NCBI RefSeq assembly: GCF_027172205.1
Contig: NC_070607.1
Span: forward strand, 24,776,069-24,840,068
Length of the DNA stretch: 64,000 bases
Direction of reading: 5' to 3'
DNA from: Podarcis raffonei
Lineage: Eukaryota > Chordata > Lepidosauria > Squamata > Lacertidae
In this document: positions 1-12,500 of the stretch, in pieces
Layout: the number at the start of each line of letters is the position of its first letter
Position numbering within the stretch: position 1 is the stretch's first letter
Translations under genes and position numbers: made by a program
The notes under the pieces: generated by a model
What the model saw: only the letters and a program-made list of their open reading frames with translations
What the model was told of the DNA's origin: nothing
Databases searched by the model: none

Positions 1-82
1 CAAAATAATTGTACGATGATATGGAGTTGGAATATTAGGTATAGGTTTAACATTGCCTTTGATTTTTGTGTAACTTTTACAG

Positions 83-242
83 CCTAATCCTACTCATATT
101 TATTTGGAAGTAAATTTGTCCACCGCTACTAGACTCTTTTTGAAACTTAAGTGCAATCCTATACATATCTACTCAGAAGTAAGCCTCAGTAAATTCAATA
201 GGACATGCACTCAGGTAAGTATATATAGGACTGCATCCTAAT
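83..242. repeat. Short quasi-palindromic dispersed repeat
   Basis: Two overlapping versions of the motif 'ATCCTAcncAT...ACTCAGAAGTAAG...GGTAAGTAT...AGGAnTGCA' are visible. The same motif recurs at 21955, 23671, 36870, 58755 and 63055. The centre reads as an inverted repeat around CCATTGA/TCAATGG in the best copies. The class is not known to me. Confidence 0.5.
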
Positions 243-316
243 TATGCATAGGGTTACAGTGTAACAGTTCATTCATAAGCACTCTGGAACAAAAATATGG
301 CTGCTTTTGGTAGATA

Positions 317-825
317 CCGTATTTTTCGCCTCATAGGACGCACCACCCCATAGGACGCACCTAGTTTTTTGGGGGGAAATAAAGAAAAAAATTTTTATTT
401 CCCCCCCCCAGGCATGGGGCTGGCGCGGGGGAAACCTGAGCTTCCCCTGACCCCAGCCCCCAGAACAGCCTGCTATCCGCAAGCCTAGGGAGCCACGCCG
501 GTCTCCCCAGGCTTGCGGAGAGCTGCGCGAAGCCCAGGCGCGCTCTTCAGCGCGTCCCAGGCTTCGGAATGCAGGCAGCTCTGCGCAACCTTCGGGAGCC
601 CAGCGAGGCTTCGCACCGGGCTCCGGAGGGTTGCGCGGAGCTGCGCCAAGCCCGGGAGTGCAGGCAGCCCTGCGCAACTTTTGGGAACCTGGCGCGGCTT
701 TGTGCCGGGCTCCCTAGGGTTGCGCAGGCTTCAGTGAAAGCCTGTATTCGCCCCATAGGACACACACACATTTCCCCTTCATTTTTGGAGGGGAAAAAGT
801 GCGTCCTATAGGGCGAAAAATACGG
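317..825. mobile_element. Non-autonomous DNA transposon with CCGTATTTTTCG termini
   Basis: Terminal inverted repeats begin CCGTATTTTTCGCC at 317 and end GGCGAAAAATACGG at 825; the similarity runs about 28 bases, through AGGACGCAC. A TA dinucleotide flanks both ends (315-316, 826-827), the target duplication of Tc1/mariner-like elements. The inside is GC-rich with a tandem unit of about 87 bp (starting near 566 and 653). No transposase is present; open frames here on both strands follow from the GC-rich repeats. Confidence 0.75.
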
Positions 826-827
826 TA

Positions 828-2095
828 CTTAAAAATCTGTGCTTACTAGAGGTTCTAAGTGTTAATAATATTTAAAGGTATTACTGTAGTCTATAGTTTA
901 AAAATGGTACATGTCTAATATTATTGGTGTAGTGTTGCTCAATAGGATTGGAAATAAGCATTTGTTCAAAGAAACAGAACTGGTTCACAGTAAAGGTGCA
1001 CAGGGCACTAACAAAATAAACTGCCTGTATAACATCATTTTGCATTTGGGAGAAACAATTCAGAAGTGAAAAAATGTACAGAAGGCTGCTTCTGTACATA
1101 TATTTCAGCTTCTGGTTTTATGGATCAACAGGAAGCCATTAGCTTAGGGAGAATATTGGTGACATTAAGAATTTTGCTACTGATTATAGTTGGATAGACC
1201 ATGACTTTATAATTACTAAATCAGCCCTTAGTTTAAAAAGCAGTCTGGATCCACTCAGTGACAATTCATGCTAGATCTATTAATTATTTTCAGTTCAGTC
1301 TTGTCATCAGGTTAGCATGGGGAATTGGCAAAATGGTAAAAACAGAGATAGCTAAAAAGTGGTGCTCTTAGCACAGAATTGATAAGCATACGTCCCATAT
1401 AAGGATATGTGCTCCAAACTTTGTTTTATGGTTTTGAATCATATACTTTGAACACAAGCTAAACACAATCATGTGTGTTCCAGATTTTGTTTGCTTTGCC
1501 TAGCAGATTAAATCAGTGCACCTTGAAAAAACATTATCTCATTTGTCAACACTCTTTGGAAATTGTTTCTTAATAAGGTCTGTAAATTGCCTCCCAAAGA
1601 ACCTCATTTGATTTCCTGCTGAAATTAGAAATTGTCTACAGGGTTGTGATCTAGTCTCTTGGGGTTATGGCTAATTAATACAACACTGTTTTGCTAGGCT
1701 GCACAAACCATGTCTGTTAAACATATTTAATGTAAAGCATAGATACTCTTCCAAGTTATAGACTCTGTTTTTTATAGGTCTAAGGCTGGTTCTTATGAAG
1801 TGCTTTTAATCTGCACCAGGGATTTTCAAAGTGTTATAGGGAACCTTGGGCTTTTCTGGAGGTTTATTAAGCTTCACCAATAAGATCAGTACTGGAGGTT
1901 TCTTCACATCACTATTGATCTTACCCTGTAATTTACAACCACTTGAGAGTTTTGGGTGTATCCTAGGATGCACTTTCGGTTCATGCAGGACAACATGTAG
2001 CTTTATGAAATGTAGTTAACACTCTGTACCTGTAGAACAAATAGGCTTAGAAACTCGGATACAGTATACAAGTTAGACACCAAATGGCACCTTAA
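828..2095. other. AT-rich stretch without recognisable features
   Basis: I see no exon, repeat terminus or RNA gene in this stretch. It is either the TLCD4 first intron or 5' flank. Confidence 0.4.
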
Positions 2096-2112
2096 ACCTA
2101 GGTTACGGTCGC

Positions 2113-2192
2113 CACAACGGAATGTCTACTCACCAGGGAGTTGGACTCGCTGACCCTTGGGGTCCCTTCCAACACTACAGTTCTATGATCTC
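2113..2192 (+). mobile_element. Fragment of tRNA-Lys SINE (CR1-like 3' half)
   Basis: Only the 3' part remains: GTTGGACTCGCTGACCC, then GGTCCCTTCCAACACTAC and TTCTATGAT. These match the end of the fuller copies at 17508, 31274 and 56336. Confidence 0.65.
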
Positions 2193-2701
2193 AACAACAT
2201 CGCTTGCTCTTACAGCAGTTCACTTGTCCTAGCATGCAAGGAGGAGGAAAAACACACAGTGGAAATTGAAAATGGTATTAACAATGGACTAAGGCAGAGG
2301 TTTTTTAAACCATGGTCGCCAACCTGGTGTCCAGTAATCGCCACGTGGTCACAATTGGACCTGCGCCAGTAGTAAAACGTGCCTGGCACTTGGGGAATTT
2401 CGAACACTGAGTTGAACAATGTGTCTCACTTCTCTTTGTTTTACTCAGTGTGCCTTGTTTCATATTCTGCAAGGAAAAATGAGTTACTAGTGTGAGGCGG
2501 TCACCAACGGCATTTGGGGAACTCCAATTGTATTTTCCTTGTCAAAACTACATGGGGACAGAGTGATGTGGCTGTAGGCTGTAGGTCTTGGTTTGTGAGC
2601 TCTGCTTCTCTCCTAGTTTATGTTCCTGGGAAAGTCTTGTGATTGGCTACTTAGCTAGTATTTTGTCTTCTGTGGCTTTGGGGTTTGTTGGCTTGAATCA
2701 T

Positions 2702-2832
2702 TGATGGCCAAACTTGGCCCTCCAGCTGTTTTGGGACTACAGTTCCCATCATCCCTAACCATTGGTCCTGTTAGCTAGGAATGATGGAAGTTGTAGTCCC
2801 CAAACAGCAAGTTTGGCCATCACTACCTTGAA
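2702..2832. repeat. Fold-back MITE-like repeat (ACTACAG...CCCATC)
   Basis: Outer arms TGGCCAAACTTGGC and its complement near 2808-2826, and inner arms GACTACAGTTCCCATCATCC and GGAATGATGGAAGTTGTAGTC, fold on each other. Related copies lie at 29138, 60352 and 63360. Confidence 0.65.
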
Positions 2833-3557
2833 TTCTTCTTTTTGTGTGTGTATTTTGCTGCCGTTAATTCACATCAGTATTGTGGGGAGGCTGGACCTAG
2901 CCCTGGAGAAGGATAAGTTTCCAACTAGGGTTGCCATATTTTGAAAAGCAAAATGCAATTTGTCTCAAATTTTACCCCCGGAAAAGAAGGCGTGTTCTGG
3001 GAAAAAGAGGACACATGGCAACCCTAGTTCTTACTTACCTGGGCACTCCTCTTCAACTCCCTTCCTTTCCCTCCCTTATGCTGTCACAGTTACAACCGTG
3101 TAGCTGGCTGACTTGAAGTTATGATGGCACAATGATGACACTGCACTGTCATAACTATTACTTTTGAGTTATCCTGGTGTAGAGGATGTAGTGAAAATCA
3201 TATCCCTTGCTCAGCTGGCATAACTTGAGAGGTCAGGGCCAATCTATTTAGTGTGTGTGTTGGTATTAGAAAGGTTTTAAAACTATAGTTGCAATTCAAG
3301 AAAGCTGGACTGTGAGCAGGGGACAAAGGTGTATGCAGCAAAAGGTGTTTTTCTTTAGGTAGAGCCCAATCACCCTGCTGGACACCTCCAGGTTTATGTA
3401 TGCTTGCTTCTCTTCTACCCATGGCTGTTGAGAGTTGTAGCTTCTGTGTTTCATGTTGTTATTTAAATTGACATGATTGTTGCTTTGCTTATACTCCATT
3501 GACAATCCATGCCTGAATTAAGGAACTCTCCCCCCCCCCTTTCTTCTCCCTTAACAG

Positions 3558-3565
3558 GCTGAAGA
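3558..3565 (+). other. TLCD4: 5' UTR remnant in first coding exon of TLCD4
   Basis: A pyrimidine tract ending in AACAG at 3553-3557 is a good splice acceptor, and only eight untranslated bases precede the ATG. The 5' UTR must therefore be mostly in an upstream exon. I see no CpG-rich promoter between 1 and 3557 (the GC-rich block at 400-730 is the inside of a transposon), so the promoter is probably beyond the left edge. Confidence 0.6.
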
Positions 3566-6500
3566 ATGATGTCTGCCTTCAGTAAACTCAATTTGGGTGT
3601 TGCTGTTAGCAGTTTTGCTATATCTCAACTTCTCTTCCATGTGCTAAGTTCTTGGATTTCTGCACGTGTAACTTCTGGTTTTAGCAGTCTTGACCAAAAG
3701 AAGAAGATCGAATGGAATTCAAGGTAAAGTTTATAAACAATGGGATACAACTATTAATAGATTTTCGAAAACTTGTAATAATTCAGTTGTGCTTCCTAGC
3801 ACACTTGCCAAAAGAACATATCTCCAAAATTCGATTGATCTTAGTTCCATTTTTTGGTACCATAAAAAGACTTATTTTCTTTACACAAAAGCTGCTTTAG
3901 ATGTTATATGTTGAAAAGTGAGATATAAATGAAAATAATAAATAAGTACCAATAAATAAATGTGAAATTAAAGTGACTTGAGTTAGAATTTAAAAATATT
4001 AATGAACCTTGGTTGCCATTTTGATGGTGTCTTTAACTTTGTTTACATAGTGTGCATATTACTGAGTTGTAGAAAAATATATGTGGTTACTTAGGGGTGC
4101 CATCTTATTTACTGGACCTGCTTCTGTGCTTTTAAGAGCAGTCAGGTTGCATATAAACTAATGTAAGCTTTCTCTGTTACTTCAGCTCTGTACTAGAAAA
4201 CATAATCTGCTGAGTTTTTACTGTTAAATGCACAAAAATGGGCAAACCGGAAGCAGTGTTGTCTTGTCCTAAATAAACTGATAAGAGCACAAGAAGTACT
4301 TTTTATGGAATTTAGTAGGAGACTTATAAGAAAATATTGGATGGCATCCTGTTTGCTGATTGCTTGCCTTCCATGAATTGACCACTGAGATGCAGTATAC
4401 TTTTGTTCTTAATTATGAAAATATACACACCAACTGATTTGTGATAGGCACATCTTGTCTGTGATCCTCCTGCCCCCCTGCAGATATCCTTTGCATTTTG
4501 TTGCCTAAGTGATATTTTGCAGTACTCTTGTGGGAGAGACCATTAATCTCATACAAAAATATAACTTTATCAGTTCGCACGGCATTTTACAGAGTTCAAG
4601 AGGACAGGTCCCTGCTCCGAGGAATTTCCGTTTCAAAATTTGGCACGTGGAAAACGAACTACTTTGGAATTTATAAAATAGTTAGTGCTCTAAATGCATC
4701 TTTCACATTGAAAGTATTGCAGTTGAATGTGAGATCTACTTGTGGTGTAAGGAAAAATACTACTCCGTATTTCTAAGAGAATATACTTAGTGGTGCGCAT
4801 CTTTCTCTGTTGGAGTGGTGCCAAATGAATGGATATTGGAAGACTGTTTACCAAGGAGTGGCATTATGACAGGCAAAGTTTCTGTTAGACTTTTCTTAAC
4901 TGAAGCCCTAAAGTGAGTGGAAGATAATGTTTGTTCAGTGTTTTATCTCTGAAAACACTAGCAAACAGATGTGTGGTGAACCAACAAAAGTTTCATTTTC
5001 TTTCTGTAAATTTCTCTCTCTGAGCAGGGTTCTTATAGATGACGGTTGAATGCACTGAAATCTATAGCTCCATTCCAAAGATTTGCTGGACCTCTGTATT
5101 TTCAAGGCTTCTCCTTTGCTTTAATTTTGGGGATGTGGTCACAGAGCTGCTGTTGGTGCCACCAATGGCCTGAATGAAAAAGCACACATAGTTTATGTAT
5201 TAGTGTTAGAGTTATGCGTCATGGTGTTGGAGTTCCTGTATGTGCTGTCATTCTTAAGTGAAGCTTAAACAACGTTAGTTCAAGTTTCATATACCTGATG
5301 TGTTAAGCTGGCACAGTTATCTGCAGAGTGTATGAAGCACTTTGAACCTTGGGACACAAATGACAATGGCCAGAGATGGACTTCAGTCTTTCAAATTTCA
5401 GCAGCACCCTGTGAGGCCAAAATTTTGTGCCTCCCTCCTCTGGTCTTCCGTTCTGCTCAATTCTCTACGGTCATAGTTGTGGCGCCCTGTGGTACTCCCT
5501 AGATTTGGTGCCCAGTATGGTAGAACTATAGCTCTGCCCTAAATCTGCTTCTGCAATGGCCTTTTGAAAATGAATAGTACAGTGGCACCTCGGGTTACAG
5601 GGGCTTCAGGTTACAGACGCTTCAGGTTACAGACTCCGCTAACCCAGAAATATTACCTCGGGTTAAGAACTTTGCTTCAGGACGAGAACAGAAATCGTGC
5701 AGCGGCGGCACAGCAGCAGCGGGAGGCCCCATTAGCTAAAGTGGTGCTGCAGGTTAAGAAGAGTTTCAGATTAAGAACAGATCTCCAGAACGAATTCTTA
5801 ACCCGAGGTACCACTGTATATAGTAACAGGGAACCCTCTTTTTTGGTGTTATCCTACTCTTTGTTTGTAGGGAGCCTGGTAGCTAAGGTCTCCCTCTCTC
5901 ACTATGAAGTAAACTAGATAATGGCCTGCAATGGGTGAGTTCTTTGAAACTCATATCTGCCCAGCTTTTGGATGGCATTGCCGTATAATAATAATAATAA
6001 TACAGTTTCCTACATGCAGAACAAGCACTTTGAAACATTCTAATGTAGGTGACTCTCAACTCAAAACTATTTTCCTTGGATACTATTTTGCAATCTGTAT
6101 TAATGGCAGGCTTTTCTGACTGAGGTTTAAATATTTTGAGAATTTCTAGAAGCATATAATTGTTGCACCCAGCTCCCCCAATTTTAAATCCAGTTCATTC
6201 CTAATTGGGTTGTGTTTTTTCTTTTCTTTTCAGGACGGTATCATCATTCCATGCCTTGTTGGTTGGAGTATTTTGTTTGTATATTTTACTGTACGATGAA
6301 GCTGTAAATGCTGACCATGTCTGGTAAGGCACATTCTTGCTTGTAAATCTCCTCTCCCCTTTTCCTTGCCCCACTCGACTGTTCCATTGCTCTTCACTCT
6401 GCTAGTCAAATTATTTCCAAGCTTAATTTAAAGCATAAGATATTTACCTCTACCAATTGTACAGAAGTTCTAAAGTGTTGTTTCTTATTTGTGTTGGCTA

Positions 6501-9500
6501 TAATGTGGAGAAGAATTCTGAGGCTCTGGATTATCAGAGTTGCTTATTGAAGTTGCCTTTACAGTGATAAAATTCCTGTAAGCTTCCTCACTGATACCAT
6601 CATCACCACCTTCTGTCTAAATAAATACTGTTTACCGCTATGACCATTGTTTACCCAGGTATTTGATGGCTGAAGGATGCTGCTTCTGGCAACCATGAAA
6701 CCACTGGATAAGAGAATGTTACAATGCCTTTTTGTATGTGTTTTGCTTGTGGATGTGTTTGCTGCCCTGGGCTCCTTCGAGAGGAAGAACGGGATATAAA
6801 TTTAATAAGTAAATAATAATAACATGAGATACCACAAATAAAACGTGTGGATGAGAACTCTGTGGCAGCATTAAGAATTAGACAGCCACTACTGTGCATA
6901 CTTTTTCTTAATAAGGTGCTGATGCAGGTAGCTGAGGTTCGGCATGGTTTGCTGGTATAAACTCCGCATGAAATTATAGATCCCTTTTTCAGAATCTCTG
7001 TTTGAGGCCACTTTGCTTCCTAAAACGTTTTGTAAAGATGACACAAAGCATTGCAAAACAAGGGTAGTCTTTTGTCAGAGCTGCCCGAGGTCCCAGCTCA
7101 CAAAGGACCAACGCCGTTTCGTTGTTAAGTACGAAAGTCTTTATTGAAGTTCAGTTTCACTTTCACAGCCACAGCGTGCAGCTCTACGTCTCAAACTCTA
7201 GACCGCTGAAGCTCCGTCTGAATCTCCTCCCCCTAGACACCAGTTTAAGACTCTAGCCTTGCTCCACCTCTTCCTTTGCTCTTTCCTCCTTTGGTTCCGT
7301 CTGTCCGTCGGGGTGTCGCCCTTCCTAGACTCTTCTGACGCTGAGTCCCCTGACTCTTCCCCCTCCCTCCGGCGGGCTTTAGGACCTGGTTCCCAATCCG
7401 GGTCTCCTGCTGTCCCGCGCGCCTGTACATTTGAACTTGGCGCGCGCGCCCAGCCGGCAACCTTCCTCCTGACCGTTTCACTGCTGCTGTCACTGCTTTC
7501 CCCTTCGGGGGGGCTAGCTGTAACTGACCTCCCCTTCGTTCCCCCACTCTCCGATGGAGGCGTGGTCAGCCCTGACTCATCTTCTCTCCCCGCTGGAGGA
7601 GACGCTGGTCCTGACACATGTGACTCTTCCCCCCCACTACGCTCTGGTGGGGAAGCTGGTCCTGATCCCCCGCTGCTGCTTTGGGAGTCCCCGCTGGCCC
7701 CTTGTTTCTGGTGCGTCCCCCCTGGGACCCCCCTTACCCTGACCATCGGCACCCCCTTCTGGGAATCTTCTGATTCGCTGGAGAAGCTCATGGAATCTCT
7801 CGGGTCACTGTCATACTCCCCTACGCTGCCCTCGGATTCTTCCCCTTCGCTCTCCATTTCCTCTCTCCCCTGTGCTTCTGCTCCTGAGTCCCTGACATCT
7901 TTCTAGAAAATGAATGTTGGTATTGATCTTGCATTTTTACTGAAAAGCAGCACAAGAGAAATGTGGCTAGTTGCTATTGGAAGCAACTCATTGGATTGTG
8001 TGCTTTTTATTCCCTTTACCTGCTCTTAATTCCACCTGGGGAGCATTACAATAATAACGGGTTAGATTTCTGTACAGGGGATGGGGGGAGGACTTACCAG
8101 ATTTTAAATATATTAAGAAACTGACATAAATCTACTGACATAAACTTTCTTAAATGCCTGATTATTCAGAGAGAGAACTAGTTTCCTTTGTTAGACTAGG
8201 AGTTCTTTGGATCAGCTTTGAAATAGTTTCAATCTTCAGTTAGCTGTGATTTAGCTAGCACGTTGGGGAATAAGAAGAAGGTTTAAAGGCTATATTAAGT
8301 TCTTCTTTCAGCAGCATCTACTTGTCTAATGCAGTAAAAAGTGCCTGATTCTTTCTCTACCACCGCTACTAAGTTTTTAATAGCAAATAAAATGTAGGAT
8401 TCCACTTCCTTTGAAGATAAAATTGGAGCTTCTCATTAATTTTGAAGCTTCAAGTTTTTGTTGCTGGTTTTGAAGCGTACAGTGGTGTGTACAGAAATAA
8501 TTCCCTTCTGAATTCATATTTTCAGCTAATTTGTGGAGTGGGACAGTAGTTCTTGGCACTGCAGTTTGTATGCCTTATCTGCATATGTCTGCTGAGTTTC
8601 AGTTTGTTCTCATACTTTCCTTTTTTAAAAAATAATCAAGCAACAATTGCCAGAAATCTGTGCAAACATCTTCACAAGAAAATTCAGCTACAACTTGCTG
8701 TTGGCTCGCTATCATGAGAATCAAGGTGAAATGTAATTCATGATGGGCAGAGCAATCTAAGCCCTCCCTCCTTATGCTGGGCTTGGGGGAGAGAGTTGAA
8801 ATGAATGGACGTATCCCTCTGTCCAGCTTTCCCAGGTAAGCTGGTTACTGCTGGAGTAACACTAGTGTCACTTTGTGCTCACTTCCCCCTTCTCCACAAT
8901 GTGTGTGTGTGTTGGGGGAAGACTGCCTGTAAGATCCATGCTGGCAGCAGCCTGTAGAAAATGAGGTGTTGTGAAAGTGATGAGGGAATGAACCACCCTG
9001 TATATTTTGGTTCCCAATCCAGGCCTATTTGTTGCTCTTGGTTGTGCACAGCAGTCTGCTTGCTCCCTTCCATCCTGGCTGCAGATGCTGTGATGGCCCC
9101 ACAGCTCTGTACATCCCTGCTGTGGGTGTTGGATTGCAACCGAAACCTAGGATCACTTTGTGAAACCTAGGAGCACATTGTTTTAAGTGGAAACAAACTT
9201 CCTTCTACTTATTAGGCCTAAATAGTTTTATACAATTTACATTGATGCAACGTTTATACACTGTATAGAACCTGGACGCGTGTGGCCTATCTACGATTGG
9301 AATTCCCTTTGCACACTCCTTCTGATGTTTAGTACAGCAAGAGTTTGCCTTCCATTTTTTTATTAGTCCGCCATGGTTTGATTTTATTTTTTATAAAATA
9401 TTTATTAAGGTTTTACAAAAAACAGAGATTTACAGAATAAAAGGAAAACAAAAAAAAGAAGAAATAAGGAAGAATACAAAAAATACAAAAGTACATAAAA

Positions 9501-12500
9501 AAAGAAAATACAAAATACAAAAAACAAATAGCTAGGAAAAACTTAAAAAACAGATCCATTTTTTGATATCTTAAGCTCATTTGCTTGTTTCCTTGACCTC
9601 CTCACACCTCCCTTTTATGTATTCCTGTTCACATAGTCAGTTCAGCTGAACGCCATGGTTTGATTTTAGTTGACTTTATGACTGATGATAAACACTGAAA
9701 CGCTGATGAAATTGAAACGATATTATATGATCATGGTTTAAAATTTGCCTTCTCCCTAGAGAAGGCAGACTTAAGCTCCAAAGTCAGTTTATGAAAGATT
9801 TTCTTTTTTAATTAGGAACTATTTCTTGCCATTTGAGAATTGGAACAATTAGAGGCAAAGATAATTAAGTCTGGGAAATTGCAATTTAAATGTAGGTGAA
9901 AATTACAGGGGAATGACAAGCATGCCACAGCCACTTTTCTTCCTTTTATGTTGGCTACATTCTTCAGGTAAAATTTTGCAATGAAGAGTCACAAAACTTA
10001 GATTTATTTAAGGCTCAAATATAGGTCTTACATTAATTTGAAGCCTAATCCTCTGTCTTGTCTATCAGGTTCATATGTTGCATCACTGGGGATCATTGTG
10101 TACATGTGAGATATATCTGTAGTGTGTCTCTCATAAACTCCTCATCATTCTCAATTGCTTTTGCCTGGCTAGAATGTGTCCTTGAAGTGTGATAATGCCT
10201 TTTGCTTGCCAGGATGAAGGATGGAGAGATTTTGCAGGAGGGTGTATGTCCAGCCTCAGACTTTTGTGAGGCTGGAATGTGACTCTTTCTGCATCTGTTG
10301 CTCCACCCATTTTTACCTCTGGCCCCACCTATTCCTGGCATATAGCCCCTGCATTTGTTGCAGATTTGTGTTTTATTGTTTATGCAAGTAAAGATGAACT
10401 ACAAAGACAGGATAAAGTAGCTTTTGACTCCTTGTGTCTCTTCAATGAGACAAGCAGGGGATTGTTTTGTACTATCAAACTGTATTAATAAAAAAGTTTT
10501 AAAATTTGAAAAAAAAAACAAAACAAAAAACCCCCAAATGTTTGCCCATGCAGATAAATGACTCTTGGGCTGAAAAAGCTTCTCCATCTCCATTTTCATC
10601 TATATATCTAGCCTAATCAGTGAAGGTTAGGAAGCAGAAGACAATCTTCTATTTCCTGTGTACAGAGTCGCAACCCATCCAACCCCCATAAAGGATGGCG
10701 GTGGCGGCAGAAAGATTGACAGACTGGTTTGGCCATCAGTCAGTAATAGATTAGCATGTTGCCTGTTGGCCCCATAAAAACTAGCAAAGCAGCAGAAAGG
10801 AAGAGAAAAAATGTCACAGAATGGCTCTGAAAACCATTGGTATAAAGAGGCCAAAATCGTGTTCTATGGGTTGTGTTCTATGGCTTGCAAATGAACAAGA
10901 CTAGAGAGGCCCAAGTAGTTTTACTTTTTCAGTGAAGAGTGAAGAGTTTCTCCATCTTCCATAGTCCATACTCTTAATAAGCTATTTGTTGAAGAGCTGC
11001 TACTTTACCTTTTTGTCATCTGTCACGGTTAGTTAAATATTTCTTATTTCCTACACCATCCCAAATTGTGTGGGAGGGTAGAAAAGGGGGCATGAGGGCA
11101 GGCAGGGTGTTTTTCTGGGGCAAGGAGGCAAATATTTCCATATGTGTTAACTAATATACATATATGTAGTTGTCATGCACGTGTTATAACTTTTGCATCC
11201 TTTGTGTCATTGTTTATAGGGGTGAGCCTTCTACAGTGCAACTAAACCTTGCTATTACTTCAGGCTACCTCATTTCTGGTAAAGTATACAACATTATTTG
11301 TAAAGTTTGTTGTAACTTGCACCATGCACAACTTAACTTTTTACAATAAAAATATTTACCAAGGTATTAGCCTTTAGGAAACCCTGTTTCTTAGAAAGCA
11401 GAATTCACCTTCCTTGCCTTTTGTGTTGGCGGGGGGGGGGGGACATGCTGGTGGGAAATACGATTATATGCTTACCGACAATATTGTAATGTTGTAAGCT
11501 TATAGTTCCTCTGCCAGCTTCTAATACTCCAAGGCTGAATACAGCCAGTCATTCCTCTGAAGCAACAGGAATTACCCTCCCCTCCCCCCTGCCCCACTGC
11601 AGTAATCCTGATCTGGCACCAGTAATTTGATAACTGTAGCAATGCAACGAAGGGGAAGAGAAGCTAACTAAACCAGATGGCAAGCATCTTCTGGTCGGTT
11701 CAGTTTTGTTCCTGTGAAAGTTGAACCTCTCCCCCCCTGCCCCCTGTCCATCTTAAAGGGCTGCAAAAAATGCATACGTGAATATGCATCTTTTCGTTTG
11801 GGCCCTAAAACTTATGGCAAAACCAAAAATAATTTTCAAAAGTGCTTTTGGCATTGTGGGGTGGGATTTATTATTAACTGTGGATGCTGTGCAGGGGTAA
11901 TGGATAGCAACATCTAGGCAACCATATGGAATTTGAAACAACTTTAAAATTGGCTTGATTATTTATACCTGATGTTCATATTAGTGGGAAGCAGCACTGT
12001 CATATGATTAGGTGCCACAATCTAGGCTTGGGGCTCTATTTCCTGATGATATGCTGGAAACTATAACCCTTATACCACGAAAAAGGGTTGAAATCTATTT
12101 TATAGCTGCCCTTTGCCAATCCTTCACTTTTCTGATTGACAGTAGTTTGACTGGTGTGCCCTCTCTCTGGAGGTGCCACTGCAGTGGGATGTTTGGACTT
12201 GGTTTTTTTTTAATAGATTGCATTAAATATATCCCCAATGGAACTGGCAAGTAGACTATTATTATTTTATCATTTTAATTGATTTATACCAATATCTATC
12301 TAGTGGCTCTGTTCATGGGTGCTTTCAGTTTTATTCTGTGAAAGGAGGAAAGCTCAGCATGTTCGCTAAAAATGTCAGCAGCACATGAAGCATTTCCCCC
12401 AGCATAAGATTGAAATCCCCTGTACACTTTATATTGTAAGTCCTCAGTTTCAGTGCTATGACCTCCTAAGATTTCTTAAGGGAAACTACTATTGTATTCA

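Noticed and set aside
400-730. CpG island promoter for TLCD4
   Set aside because: The GC-rich block is the tandem-repeat interior of a TIR element bounded by TA duplications, not a unique promoter.
5564-5917. 117-codon open frame
   Set aside because: It covers the MITE at 5580-5816 and its flanks; no independent coding evidence.
7259-7906. Plus-strand 215-codon protein in the GC-rich block
   Set aside because: It is the antisense of the Ser-rich frame inside a solo LTR; its Leu/Pro/Ser make-up follows from composition.
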